Both the position numbers and the translations under genes were made by a program. Below the pieces are notes generated by a model, which was given only the letters and a program-made list of their open reading frames with translations, did not search any database and was not told where the DNA came from. A DNA stretch of 64,000 nucleotides from Flavobacterium saccharophilum (GTDB taxonomy: Bacteria; Bacteroidota; Bacteroidia; Flavobacteriales; Flavobacteriaceae). Positions within the stretch are counted from its first letter, which is position 1; every line of letters starts with the position of its first letter. The stretch covers positions 496,001 through 560,000 of the forward strand of contig NZ_FRBY01000002.1 of the NCBI RefSeq assembly GCF_900142735.1, read 5' to 3'. This document shows positions 17,726 through 27,321 of this stretch, in pieces.

Positions 17726-18421
17726 ATGCTTACAGCTGAGAATCTGACAAAAAAATATGGCGAGCAAATCGCTCTTAACAAACTCAATCTAACGATCAAA
17801 GAAGGAGAAATATTCGCTCTTTTAGGTCAAAATGGAGCAGGAAAAACCACTACCATCAATCTGTTTCTGGGTTTCATAGAGCCTACTAGTGGAGAACTGG
17901 AAATTAATGGTGTTTCAGTAGCTGAAAATGCTCAGGAAACAAAAAAATTCGTTGCCTATATTCCTGAAACAGTAATGCTTTATCCGAATCTTACAGGCAT
18001 GGAAAATCTGAAATTTTTCTCGTCTTTGGCCGGATTTAAATATTCAAATGGAGAATTAACTTATTTCCTGAGCAAAGCCGGACTGCAAGCAACGGCTCAT
18101 CAACAGCCTCTTGGCGGTTATTCAAAAGGAATGCGTCAGAAAGTGGGTATTGCTATTGCTATTGCCAAAAAAGCAAAGGTTCTTTTACTTGATGAACCTA
18201 CCAGTGGTTTAGACCCAAAAGCTTCTAACGAATTCTCCCAAATCTTAAAAGAACTTTCAGCTGACGGAACTGCTATTTTAATGGCTACACATGACATTTT
18301 CAGGGCGCGTGAGGTTGCCACGCATATTGGAATTATGAAACAAGGTAATCTCGTTACCATTATTGAGGCTGAGAAAATATCAGCAAATGAATTGGAAGCT
18401 CTTTATTTACAAACTGTTTAA
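17726..18421 (+). CDS. ABC transporter ATP-binding protein (ABC-2/NosF-like type)
   Basis: This 231-residue protein is a single nucleotide-binding domain. Walker A is GQNGAGKTT (Lys40), the signature is GGYSKGMRQKVGIA, and Walker B is KVLLLDEPTSGLDP, followed by the switch His in MATHDIFRA. It resembles ATPases that pair with ABC-2 permeases such as NosFY. The permeases are the third and fourth genes of the same run, separated from it by a TonB-dependent receptor gene. It should supply ATP hydrolysis for the inner-membrane part of this system. Confidence 0.95.
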   Translation: MLTAENLTKKYGEQIALNKLNLTIKEGEIFALLGQNGAGKTTTINLFLGFIEPTSGELEINGVSVAENAQETKKFVAYIPETVMLYPNLTGMENLKFFSSLAGFKYSNGELTYFLSKAGLQATAHQQPLGGYSKGMRQKVGIAIAIAKKAKVLLLDEPTSGLDPKASNEFSQILKELSADGTAILMATHDIFRAREVATHIGIMKQGNLVTIIEAEKISANELEALYLQTV

Positions 18422-18449
18422 AAGGAAAAGTAATTTCCATCAACCTAAA

Positions 18450-20744
18450 ATGAAAAATTTACTTTCCTTTTTATTCGTATTCATAAGTGCACAATACCTG
18501 CATTCTCAAAATATCAGCAAAAAAGTCAAAGACAGCATTGCTCAGGATTCCATTAAAATGGAAAAAAATGAATTACAAACTGTTGAGATCGTGGGTCGTT
18601 CAACACGAAAATACAACAGTGACTATTCTTTTTCTGCGACAAAAACGGCAGCATTAAATAAAGATATTCCACAGTCTATTTCTACAATTACCAAAGAATT
18701 AATTGCAGATAAAGGTGCCTTTTATTTGGCAGATGCCGTAAAAATGGCTAGTGGCGTTATTCCTGCCAGTTATTACAATCAGTATACGATTCGCGGTATA
18801 AGTCAAAATGAAGAAGGCCAAATTATTAATGGAATGCGAACCAGACAATATTATTTTCTACAACCTTTGACCAGTAATATCGAACGTATAGAAGTTATAA
18901 AAGGACCTTCGAGTGCTACCTTTTCTTCTGTAGATCCGGGCGGAAGCATTAATATGGTTACCAAAAAACCTTTGACAACAGACCGAAAAGAAGTAAGTCT
19001 GAGCGTTGGAAGTTTCAGTACACTTCGCGGAACATTAGATTTTACAGGACCATTAAATGAATCTAAAACACTTTTATATCGTGTAAATGGTGCTTATCAG
19101 GAAGCCAAATCGTTTCGTGACCTAGTCAACAACAAATCGTTTTTACTATCGCCGTCTTTCAGTTACATCCCGAATGAAAAAACGGCTATTAATACCGAGT
19201 TGATTTTAAGCAGTATGAACGGAAATCTGGATCGTGGGCAGCCCATTTTTGGTGCCGTTGCCGGAAAGACCGATTTAAACAAAACGCCAATCAGTTTAAA
19301 TTTAGGTGCTGCGAGTGATTTTTTTAAATCAAAAGAAATGATTTTGATGACCAACTTTGCTCATAAATTCAATTCTAAGATTGGTTTTAATGCTTCCTAC
19401 ATGAAACAAACCTGGACAGAGGATCTTCAGGAACACAGAACCACAAATGCTTTTGCAGTTGATATGAATAATAAGCCGGTAACAAGTCTGGCCATGATGC
19501 AGTTTGTACAGCGCGAACAAAATTGGGATGTTGACAATTTAAGCGCCTATTTTAACTTTGATTTCAAAACAGGAAAACTGAATCATAAACTCCTTACCGG
19601 ATATGATTTAAGCAGTTGGAACAAAAATAAGGGCGGCGGGCAAAATGCGGCCCGTGGTTATTTACTAAAAGACGGAACTGTAGCCGGTTCATTTGTTTTG
19701 GCAAACGCCAATAATTATCAAACTACCACTATCGATGGCATTATAATGCCCAAACCCAATGTAGATTATTTTAATTTAAACAATCCGTCTTATAAAATTA
19801 CAAGTCCTGACGATTATACTTTAAATGTTCGAACTGCTTTGCCATCGGCTTTAACCACCACAAATGCCCTTTATATTCAGGACCAGATTCAATGGGAAAG
19901 AATTACTTTTTTACTAGGCCTGCGACAGGAATGGTTTGAAGATATTACCAATTACGAATCAAATAATGAATTGACCGTAAAGAAATCGGCTTTACTGCCG
20001 AGAGTTGGTATCACTTATGCCATAAACAAAGCCATAAACGTTTATACTACTTATCTTGAAGGTTATCAGCCACAATCGAATACGGTTACTTTGATGCCTC
20101 AAACAGGCAGTCTACCAGCTGGAAGTTTATTTGATCCATTGGAAAGCAATTTAAAAGAAGTAGGCTTAAAAGCGGTATTTCTTAATAATACCATGAGTTT
20201 CAATGCAGCAGTATACGAAATCAATCAACGTAATATTTTGATGAATGCTAATGATCCAGCTAATCCTGATTTACTGGTTACAAGAGGCGCTGAACGCAGC
20301 CGTGGCTTTGAATGTGATTTGGCCGGTTATATTACACCGCAATGGCAAATAAATGCTTCGTACAGTTTTATCGACGCTGAAATAATCAATGATCAGAATC
20401 CGGCCTTAATTGGCGCACGAAAACAAAATACACCAAAAAATAGCGCCAATTTATGGACACGCTACAACTTTGCTTCAGACACTGCTTTAAAAGGTCTGGG
20501 CGTGGGTTTTGGTATGCAATATCAAAGCAGCAAAGTGCCTTGGTTTACAAGAGATTTCACACTTCCTGATTTTACGATTTTTGACGCCGCTTTGTATTAT
20601 AAACCAAATAATAGCAATATTCAGATTGCGGTAAATGCGGGCAATTTGCTCAATAAAACGTACTGGTTAGGTGCTCAAAACTATTTGAGATTGTTTCCAG
20701 GAAGTCCACGAAACGCAAGTCTGACCGTAACTTATAAATTTTAA
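18450..20744 (+). CDS. TonB-dependent siderophore-type receptor inside an ABC operon
   Basis: I place the start at 18450 (MKNLLSFLFVFISAQYLHSQ), giving 764 residues with a clean signal peptide; a longer frame from 18363 would overlap the ATPase gene and mask the signal. The plug begins LQTVEIVGRSTRKYNSDYSF and contains YTIRGISQNEEG, RIEVIKGPSSATFSSVDPGG and NMVTKKPL, the pattern of FhuE/FpvA-like ferric-siderophore receptors. The barrel ends LTVTYKF. There is no SusC-type N-terminal domain. It lies 28 bp after the ATPase gene and 5 bp before a permease gene, so receptor and ABC transporter are co-transcribed. The substrate is probably a metal complex or small cofactor. Confidence 0.93.
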   Translation: MKNLLSFLFVFISAQYLHSQNISKKVKDSIAQDSIKMEKNELQTVEIVGRSTRKYNSDYSFSATKTAALNKDIPQSISTITKELIADKGAFYLADAVKMASGVIPASYYNQYTIRGISQNEEGQIINGMRTRQYYFLQPLTSNIERIEVIKGPSSATFSSVDPGGSINMVTKKPLTTDRKEVSLSVGSFSTLRGTLDFTGPLNESKTLLYRVNGAYQEAKSFRDLVNNKSFLLSPSFSYIPNEKTAINTELILSSMNGNLDRGQPIFGAVAGKTDLNKTPISLNLGAASDFFKSKEMILMTNFAHKFNSKIGFNASYMKQTWTEDLQEHRTTNAFAVDMNNKPVTSLAMMQFVQREQNWDVDNLSAYFNFDFKTGKLNHKLLTGYDLSSWNKNKGGGQNAARGYLLKDGTVAGSFVLANANNYQTTTIDGIIMPKPNVDYFNLNNPSYKITSPDDYTLNVRTALPSALTTTNALYIQDQIQWERITFLLGLRQEWFEDITNYESNNELTVKKSALLPRVGITYAINKAINVYTTYLEGYQPQSNTVTLMPQTGSLPAGSLFDPLESNLKEVGLKAVFLNNTMSFNAAVYEINQRNILMNANDPANPDLLVTRGAERSRGFECDLAGYITPQWQINASYSFIDAEIINDQNPALIGARKQNTPKNSANLWTRYNFASDTALKGLGVGFGMQYQSSKVPWFTRDFTLPDFTIFDAALYYKPNNSNIQIAVNAGNLLNKTYWLGAQNYLRLFPGSPRNASLTVTYKF

Positions 20745-20749
20745 TTGGC

Positions 20750-22201
20750 ATGAAATCCATACATATAGAACTTTTAATAGCAAAACATTTAAGGAATACG
20801 GTTTTTAAAAATTCGGCCGTATTTATAATCTCATTATTTATTGGTGCTCTGTTATTTTTTGCTGCGATATCGGGTTGGGAAAACTACAACAGCCAAAACG
20901 AAACCAGTGAAAAATACCAGCATCAGTCGCGGGAAGACTGGTTGAACAATCCGGATAAAAACCCCCATCGCATGGCACATTATGGAAATTTTGCCTTTCG
21001 CAAAAGCACCTCTTTAAGTGTTTTTGAATTTGGAATGGAGCCTTTTTTCGGGAATGCCATATTTCTGGAAGCTCACAAACAAAATACAGCCAATTTCTCT
21101 GAAGCCGGATTCTCCAACAGTATTATGCGTTTTGGAGAAATTAGTATTGCAATGGTTTTTCAGGTTTTATTGCCATTGTTGATTTTTTTCCTTGGATTTA
21201 ATTCGGTCGCAGCCGAAAGAGAAAACGGAACACTCAAACTTCTTTTAAGCCAGGGAATCAGTTGGAAACAGCTTTTATTTGGAAAAATATTGGGAGTTGC
21301 GAGCGTTATTATGATGCTTTTTATACCGGCAGTTTTAGTACTTATTTTTGTTTGGATGCTCCTTCAAAACTTTACCCTTTCAACGGATGAAACTATAAAA
21401 ATGCTATTGTTTATACTCTTCCATTTTATTTATCTATTGTTTTTCTGCGTCATTGCCGTTCTGATTTCTGCTTTAAGCAAAACATCAAAAAAAGCACTGA
21501 TTTCCTTAATTGGAATTTGGCTGCTCTTTACTATTATTTTGCCGAGAACCACACAGGCCGTTGGCGCTTACATATTTGAGGCACCTTCGAAAGTGCAATT
21601 TAACAGCAATATTGAGAAAGATATTCTGAAACAAGGCGACAGCCATAATCCAAATGATCCGCATTATAAAGCAATCAAAGATTCCTTATTGCGCGCTTAC
21701 AAAGTAGATTCGGTGCAGAAACTTCCATTTAATTATTCCGGTTTTATTATGACCGAAGGGGAAAAAATCAGTTCAAAAATTTACAATCAGCACCTGGAAG
21801 ATTTACTTCAAATTTATGAAAGGCAAAATAGTTTTTCGAAAGCCGTTTCGTTCCTAAACCCTTATATCGCCATGAAAAATTTATCCATGGGATTATCCAA
21901 CACCGATTATGATTCGTATATCGATTTTCAAAAACAAGCCGAAAATTACCGTTATAATATGGCGCAAAAAATGAATGCGTTACAAATCAAATACATCAGT
22001 AATAAAAAGCCGGCAGCAACAGATAAACCACTGACTATTGACAAAGACCATTGGGCGGATATTGATTCTTTTCATTATGAGCCAAAAGGAATTCTGACCG
22101 TTTTAAAAACCGAAATCCTTTCTATTATATCCCTAATTATGTGGATTATCCTGCTTTTTGTCTTCATCAAAATCGCAGCTAAAAACCTAAAAGCCATTTA
22201 A
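20750..22201 (+). CDS. ABC-2 type permease with DUF3526-like loop (first of two)
   Basis: This 483-residue membrane protein has one helix near residues 22-42, a long loop, a cluster of helices from about 130 to 265 (MVFQVLLPLLIFFLGFNSVA, ASVIMMLFIPAVLVLIFVWM and others), a second long loop of about 180 residues, and a last helix near the C-terminus. RENGTLKLLLSQGISWKQLLFGK is the ABC-2 coupling-helix region. The large extracytoplasmic loop matches the DUF3526 group. It forms the channel with the next gene's product and the upstream ATPase. Confidence 0.88.
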   Translation: MKSIHIELLIAKHLRNTVFKNSAVFIISLFIGALLFFAAISGWENYNSQNETSEKYQHQSREDWLNNPDKNPHRMAHYGNFAFRKSTSLSVFEFGMEPFFGNAIFLEAHKQNTANFSEAGFSNSIMRFGEISIAMVFQVLLPLLIFFLGFNSVAAERENGTLKLLLSQGISWKQLLFGKILGVASVIMMLFIPAVLVLIFVWMLLQNFTLSTDETIKMLLFILFHFIYLLFFCVIAVLISALSKTSKKALISLIGIWLLFTIILPRTTQAVGAYIFEAPSKVQFNSNIEKDILKQGDSHNPNDPHYKAIKDSLLRAYKVDSVQKLPFNYSGFIMTEGEKISSKIYNQHLEDLLQIYERQNSFSKAVSFLNPYIAMKNLSMGLSNTDYDSYIDFQKQAENYRYNMAQKMNALQIKYISNKKPAATDKPLTIDKDHWADIDSFHYEPKGILTVLKTEILSIISLIMWIILLFVFIKIAAKNLKAI

Positions 22202-22202
22202 T

Positions 22203-23555
22203 ATGTTAGTATTACTATTTAAAAATTTCATCCGTTCGAAAGGAACCAAAATTGGTTTGCTTTTTTTACTGCTCATCGGTTTCATAAGCCTTTTAATTGG
22301 TCGTCAATTTCAGCAAAAACAACAGCAAAATATAGTAGAAACTGCCCTATATCAAAAAGAACATATTGCAAGAAATGCGGCTTTTCATAAAGACGAAATG
22401 GGACTTTTGCTGTATTACATAAAATTTTCTCTGGTCAATAAAACATTACCCATAAACAGTCTGGCCATCGGTCAACGTGACGTAAATCCGTCGATACAAA
22501 GTGTGACGATTCGTGGTTTAGAAGCGCAGAAATACGATTCGGAGTTAAATAATCCAAATAATCTGTTGGCTGGAAATCTCGATTTTGGATTTGTGCTTAT
22601 TTATCTTTTTCCGCTTTTGATTATCGCTTTTTCGTATAATATCATTTCCGAAGAAAAAGAAAGCGGTACGTGGAAAATTGTTGCCACACAGAGTTCTAAT
22701 ATAAATTTCTATATTCTGAAATTGTTTTACATCCGAATTTTAAGCTTAATTGCGGTGCTTACCATTGTACTTATAATTGCGGCGTTTTTTCTGAATATTC
22801 CGTTAGATCAGCCCTTACTCACCTTTTACGGACTCGGTATTTTATATATTCTTTTTTGGTTTTCGGTCAATTTCTTTATTGTATCACTTCAGAAAAATTC
22901 AAACTTTAATGCTGTAATTTTATTGACTATCTGGCTGTTTATGATCATCATATTACCTGCTGTCATTAACTCTTACATTGTCAATAAATATCCTGTTCCG
23001 GAGGCTTTAGAATTAACTTTAAAACAGCGAAACGCCTATCATCAAAAATGGGATATGGATAAACAAATTACACTTGACAAATTCTACAAGCATTATCCAC
23101 AATTTAAACACTATCCTTTACCAAACACCGAATTCAGCTGGCTTTGGTATTATGCGATGCAGCAAATGGGCGACGATGAATCGGCAATACAATCCAGAGA
23201 ATTAGAATCAAAACTAAAACAGCGTAATCAAGCCAGCAAACTTATAGCCCAGTTTGTTCCAACGCTTCATACTCAAATACAACTGAATGAAATTGCCAAA
23301 TCTGACTTAGAAAATCAGCTTTTATTTTTGAAGGAAACCAAGCAATTTCATGAAAAAATGAGGTTGTATTTTTATCCTAAAATATTCGATAATACTCCCG
23401 TAAATCAGGAAAAATGGAAGAAATTTAAGATTGAAACTTTTAATGATAACTCAAAATTAGATTTTGCAAAAGCGTTCCTTCCTTTGCTTCTGTTCAATTT
23501 AATTTTAATGGGTTTTGGCTGGCTAAATTTCAATAGAAAAAGACAAACATTCTAA
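22203..23555 (+). CDS. ABC-2 type permease with DUF3526-like loop (second of two)
   Basis: This 450-residue protein is a paralogue of the preceding one, starting 1 bp after its stop codon. It has the same plan: an N-terminal helix (about 17-35), a loop, helices from about 130 to 255 with KESGTWKIVATQSSNINFYILK as the coupling segment, a long hydrophilic loop (about 260-420) and a final helix (LLLFNLILMGFGWLNF). The pair presumably forms a heterodimeric channel. Two such permeases, one ATPase and a TonB receptor in one operon is an unusual full set. Confidence 0.88.
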   Translation: MLVLLFKNFIRSKGTKIGLLFLLLIGFISLLIGRQFQQKQQQNIVETALYQKEHIARNAAFHKDEMGLLLYYIKFSLVNKTLPINSLAIGQRDVNPSIQSVTIRGLEAQKYDSELNNPNNLLAGNLDFGFVLIYLFPLLIIAFSYNIISEEKESGTWKIVATQSSNINFYILKLFYIRILSLIAVLTIVLIIAAFFLNIPLDQPLLTFYGLGILYILFWFSVNFFIVSLQKNSNFNAVILLTIWLFMIIILPAVINSYIVNKYPVPEALELTLKQRNAYHQKWDMDKQITLDKFYKHYPQFKHYPLPNTEFSWLWYYAMQQMGDDESAIQSRELESKLKQRNQASKLIAQFVPTLHTQIQLNEIAKSDLENQLLFLKETKQFHEKMRLYFYPKIFDNTPVNQEKWKKFKIETFNDNSKLDFAKAFLPLLLFNLILMGFGWLNFNRKRQTF

Positions 23556-23583
23556 GTTTTTCAGTTCATAAACATTTAATACG

Positions 23584-23617
23584 AAGCCTATTTCATTAAT
23601 TTGAAATAGGCTTTCTT
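23584..23617 (+). terminator. Terminator of the ABC-TonB operon
   Basis: AAGCCTATTTCA (23584-23595) pairs with TGAAATAGGCTT (23602-23613), followed by TCTT. It lies 28 bp after the second permease gene. Confidence 0.85.
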
Positions 23618-23727
23618 GAAAGATAGCGATGCCAGTTCATGTTTCTTTGGTACATCTTCATAATAATTTACTATCCCTGTATTGAAGTTTAAAATAGGTC
23701 ATTCACAAAATTTAAATTATCATTTTT

Positions 23728-23735
23728 TAAATTTG
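23728..23735 (+). promoter_or_regulatory. Candidate -7 promoter element
   Basis: TAAATTTG matches the Bacteroidota TAnnTTTG box and lies 42 bp before the VOC-family gene. No clear -33 element was found. Confidence 0.4.
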
Positions 23736-23777
23736 TTTTAAAGGAAAAGAAACCTGCTCTTTTAAAAAAACACCTAT

Positions 23778-24428
23778 ATGAAACTCCAGCAAATTCAAAT
23801 TCAAACCAACAATATTCGAGAAACTGAGACATTTTATAGTGATATTCTTGGCCTTAAAATCCTCGAAAAAAAGTCTGATTCCCTCACTATTAAGGCTGGA
23901 AATTCTGTTTTAAAATTTATCGAAAATCCTGAATTTGATTCTACTTATCATTTTGCTTTTAATATTCCCGAAAATAAATTGGAAGAGGCCATTAAATGGT
24001 GCGAGAACAAAGTCAATCTGATAACCATTCAGGACAAACGCATTATTGCCAACTTTGAAACCTGGAATTCAAATGCCGTTTATTTTCATGATAACAATGG
24101 TAATTTACTGGAATTTATTGCCAGACATGATTTAGATAATTTTCAAATAAAGGAATTCAGTTCTAAATCCATATTAAGCATTAGCGAAATTGGTATTGTT
24201 GATGAAAACCCAATGGAATTAGGAGAGCAATTAATCGAAAGTTATGATTTGAAGTTTTTTGAAAAAAATTTTAACAGTGAAACTTTTGCTGCAATTGGAG
24301 ATGATGAAGGTTTGCTGATTATCGTAAAACCCAACCGTAATTGGTATCCAACCCAAATGCCTTCTAAAAGCAATAAAACAGAAATAATAATTGAAAATAA
24401 AGGCACTAAAATTGAATTAGATTTTTAA
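23778..24428 (+). CDS. VOC-superfamily (glyoxalase/bleomycin-resistance fold) protein
   Basis: In this 216-residue protein the first 115 residues form a VOC domain: KLQQIQIQTNNIRETETFYSDILGLK at the start, AVYFHDNNGNLLEFIARHDL at the end. The Glu of LEFIA fits one metal ligand of the family. The second half (about 125-216) looks like a diverged second VOC module (ISEIGIVDENPMELGEQLIE). Reaction and substrate are not evident. It is followed after 61 bp by a tautomerase-like gene, with which it may share a transcript. Confidence 0.8.
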   Translation: MKLQQIQIQTNNIRETETFYSDILGLKILEKKSDSLTIKAGNSVLKFIENPEFDSTYHFAFNIPENKLEEAIKWCENKVNLITIQDKRIIANFETWNSNAVYFHDNNGNLLEFIARHDLDNFQIKEFSSKSILSISEIGIVDENPMELGEQLIESYDLKFFEKNFNSETFAAIGDDEGLLIIVKPNRNWYPTQMPSKSNKTEIIIENKGTKIELDF

Positions 24429-24489
24429 TCCACTTTCTTACTTTCAATATTTCGTATTCCTTATTTTTACAGAAATTTAAATTTAAAAA

Positions 24490-24888
24490 ATGCCATTTGT
24501 CCGAATAAGTCTTCCGAAGAAACTTTCATTAGAAACAAAAAACAATATTTCAGAATCTATTCATCAATCTTTAATAGAAGAATTTTACATTCCAAAGGAT
24601 GATTATTTTCATGTTATAGAAGAATTAGAAAATCATCAAATAAAATATCCGGAAAATTATCTCGGAATTTCACATTCTGAAGAAATAATTTACGTTCAAA
24701 TCATTGCCGGACAAGGAAGAACATTGGAACAGAAGAAGAAATTGTATCATCAAATTGCGACCAAGATTTCATCTTCTACAGAAATCTTGATCAATAATGT
24801 CATTATTGTTTTGTTGGAAAATAATGGTCTCGAAAATTGGTCTTTTGGTAATGGAGAAATTCAGGAACCTAAACATTTGAAGAAATAA
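24490..24888 (+). CDS. Tautomerase-superfamily protein
   Basis: This 132-residue protein begins MPFVRISLPKK. The Pro after the initiator Met is the catalytic base in the 4-oxalocrotonate tautomerase superfamily once Met is removed. The beta-alpha-beta layout, with LSLETKNNISESIHQSLIEEF and IIYVQIIAGQGRTLEQKKKLYHQI as two modules, matches the longer fused members. NNVIIVLLENNGLENWSFG at the end is typical of that group. The substrate is unknown. Confidence 0.85.
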   Translation: MPFVRISLPKKLSLETKNNISESIHQSLIEEFYIPKDDYFHVIEELENHQIKYPENYLGISHSEEIIYVQIIAGQGRTLEQKKKLYHQIATKISSSTEILINNVIIVLLENNGLENWSFGNGEIQEPKHLKK

Positions 24889-24900
24889 TTTATAAATAGA

Positions 24901-24936
24901 AAAGCCCAATTCATAAATCTGAATTGGGCTTTAGTT
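24901..24936. terminator. Bidirectional terminator between tautomerase and metal-ATPase genes
   Basis: AAAGCCCAATTCA (24901-24913) pairs with TGAATTGGGCTTT (24920-24932). It lies between convergent stop codons and has a T-rich tail on the plus strand. Confidence 0.9.
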
Positions 24937-24956
24937 TTATTTGTTATGAAGTTTTA

Positions 24957-26957
24957 TTAAAACTTCATCTTCTGAATTCTCACCGCATTCAATATCGCCA
25001 ACAGCGCTACTCCAACATCAGCAAAAACAGCTTCCCACATGGTTGCGAGTCCGCCCGCACCTAAAATCAGTACAAAAGCTTTTACAACAAAAGCCAAAGT
25101 AATATTTTGCCAGACAATCTTTTTGGTTTGTTTACCGATGTTGATGGCCATCGGGATTTTACTTGGTTTATCATCCTGAATAACAATATCTGCAGTTTCA
25201 ATGGTGGCATCGCTTCCTAAACCGCCCATGGCAATTCCGACCGTGCTTAAGGCAATAACCGGAGCATCATTTACGCCGTCACCAACAAAAGCTACGGTTT
25301 GATTTTTAGCTTTAATTTCGTTGAGTTTATTGACTTTATCTTCCGGAAGCAAATCTCCAAAAGCATTAGCAATTCCAAGTTTACGCGCTACAAATTGTAC
25401 AACATTAGTTTTATCGCCGCTCAGCATCGTTACTTGAACCCCTAATGCTTTTAATTTACTTACCGTTTCCTGAGCGTCTTCCTTAATTTCATCTGCGATG
25501 GTTAAATAACCGGCAAACTTTTTATCGTAAGCAATAGCAATTGTCGTGTAAACTACTTCATTCGGATCTAAATCATAGTTAATACCGAATTTATCCATTA
25601 ATTTGAAATTTCCTACATGCAACTCTTTTCCGTTAATTTCGGCTTTTAAACCATGACCTGAAATCTCTTCTACGTTTTTCAATTCAATTGAAGTATCAAT
25701 TTCACCAACGTAATTGTGAATCGCCGTCGCTACCGGATGTGTGCTTTGACTTTCTAAAGCATTAACCATTTTCAGTATTTCTCCTTTATTGACATCATGA
25801 TATATAATAACTTCCTGAACTTTGAAAACACCTTCAGTCATGGTACCCGTTTTATCCATTACCACATTCTGGATTGTCGAAATACTGTCCAAAAAATTAC
25901 TCCCTTTAAAGAGGATTCCGTTTTTACTAGCTGCTCCAATTCCACCAAAATAACCTAGCGGAATACTGATAACTAACGCACACGGGCAAGAAATAACTAA
26001 GAAGACCAAAGCTCTGTATAACCATTGACTAAAAACATAATTATCAACAAAAAGCATTGGCAGCAAACAAATCGCAATCGCCAGATACACCACAATTGGC
26101 GTATAGATTTTAGCAAATTTTCGGATAAACAATTCTGCAGGTGCTTTTTTAGTTGTCGCATTCTGAACCATTTCAAGGATTCTGGATAATTTACTGTCTT
26201 TATAATCGGTGGTAACTTTTACCTGCGCAATGGTATTGCCGTTAATCATTCCGGCCAAGACAGTTTCTCCTTTTTTCTTAGTTGCTGGTTTGCTTTCCCC
26301 CGTAAGGGCTGCTGTATTAAACGAAGCGGTATCAGACATTAATTCGCCATCTAAACCTAATTTTTCTCCTGCTTTAAGCTGAATGATAGCTCCGATTTTA
26401 ACATCTGCCGCTTTGATTTTTGTTGTCACATTATTTTCTATAATATTGACTTCGTCCGGACGCTGATCCAACAAACTTTTAATATTCGATTTTGCCCTGC
26501 TTACTGCCAAGCCCTGAAAATTTTCTCCAATGGTATAAAACAACATAACCGCAACACCTTCAGGATATTCTCCAATGGCAAAAGCACCGATTGTGGCAAT
26601 ACACATCAGGAAAAACTCTGAAAACACATCGCCTTTCGTAATGCTTTCGTAAGCTTCTTTCAAAACCGGAAGTCCAACCGGCAAATAAGCGACAATATAC
26701 CAGCCAATTCTAACATAACCGGAAAACCAACTTTGCGGAAAATAGTTGTCAAACCCAATTCCGATTAGTAATAAAACAAATGAAATTATCGCTGGCAAAA
26801 ACATTTGAAACATATTTCCAGAGCTGCCGTGATCGTGATCGTGGTCATGATCATGATCGTGACCTTCATTTTCAGTATGCTTATGCTCTTCATGCGCTGA
26901 ACAGCATCCGGATTGGTTCTTTTTCTTTTTAATTATTTTTTCTTCTGTATGTTCCAT
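24957..26957 (-). CDS. Heavy-metal P-type ATPase (Zn/Cd/Pb exporter type) with His/Asp-rich N-terminus
   Basis: This 666-residue membrane ATPase has a short metal-binding tail instead of a folded HMA domain: a CC pair, then His-rich residues and a run of HD repeats (about residues 17-45). The core has FSEFFLMCIATIGAFAIGEY, the actuator motif LTGESKP, the transmembrane metal site SCPCALVIS, phosphorylated Asp368 in DKTGTMTEG, the STHPVA motif and GDGVNDAPVIA. The CPC plus HP motifs define the P1B class, and the His/Asp tail suits Zn or Cd. It is the last gene of a minus-strand metal-efflux locus with czcCBA-like genes, so it probably moves metal from cytoplasm to periplasm for the RND pump. 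Confidence 0.95.
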   Translation of the reverse strand: MEHTEEKIIKKKKNQSGCCSAHEEHKHTENEGHDHDHDHDHDHGSSGNMFQMFLPAIISFVLLLIGIGFDNYFPQSWFSGYVRIGWYIVAYLPVGLPVLKEAYESITKGDVFSEFFLMCIATIGAFAIGEYPEGVAVMLFYTIGENFQGLAVSRAKSNIKSLLDQRPDEVNIIENNVTTKIKAADVKIGAIIQLKAGEKLGLDGELMSDTASFNTAALTGESKPATKKKGETVLAGMINGNTIAQVKVTTDYKDSKLSRILEMVQNATTKKAPAELFIRKFAKIYTPIVVYLAIAICLLPMLFVDNYVFSQWLYRALVFLVISCPCALVISIPLGYFGGIGAASKNGILFKGSNFLDSISTIQNVVMDKTGTMTEGVFKVQEVIIYHDVNKGEILKMVNALESQSTHPVATAIHNYVGEIDTSIELKNVEEISGHGLKAEINGKELHVGNFKLMDKFGINYDLDPNEVVYTTIAIAYDKKFAGYLTIADEIKEDAQETVSKLKALGVQVTMLSGDKTNVVQFVARKLGIANAFGDLLPEDKVNKLNEIKAKNQTVAFVGDGVNDAPVIALSTVGIAMGGLGSDATIETADIVIQDDKPSKIPMAINIGKQTKKIVWQNITLAFVVKAFVLILGAGGLATMWEAVFADVGVALLAILNAVRIQKMKF

Positions 26958-27321
26958 AAATGGGTTTCAAGTTTGAAGTTTTCTTGGTTTCAGGTTGACA
27001 ATTGGATTGGATATAAATACGTATAAATTCGCGTTATCCGTGTGCCAATTGAAACACTTTCTAAAGTTACATCTTTTAAGGCAATTGTTTTTGCTTAATA
27101 TTTTTTTTTAATTGCGCAGAGGCGCAGAGGCGCAAAGTTTTTCACGCAGATTTTAAAAAGATTTAAGCAGATAAACGCAGATTATTATTTCACTATCTCA
27201 AAAATAAATCTGTTATAATCTGCTATAATCTGCAGAATCTGCGTGAAAACACATTTTAATTCTTTGTTTATTCCACGCAGCTTAAAATGCTTCGTGCCTT
27301 AGCGCCTTAGTGGCAAAAAAA
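26958..27321. repeat. Repeat mosaic in the gap between the ATPase and CzcB-like genes
   Basis: This 364-bp gap holds no gene but at least four repeat pieces: GTTTCAAG words near 26965-26999, a 'GCAAAGGCGC' half element at 27113-27136, a large hairpin of CACGCAGATT words with arms at 27137-27153 and 27236-27249, and a CCTTAGCGCCTTAGTGGCAA piece at 27291-27316. The last runs to within 6 bp of the czcB stop codon. The hairpin is the same family as 60844-60935. A promoter for the ATPase gene may lie near 26960-27060. Confidence 0.8.

Noticed and set aside
18363..18449. Longer start for the TonB receptor, overlapping the ABC ATPase gene
   Set aside because: The longer frame puts a basic stretch before the signal peptide; the start at 18450 gives a clean signal and a normal gap to the previous gene.
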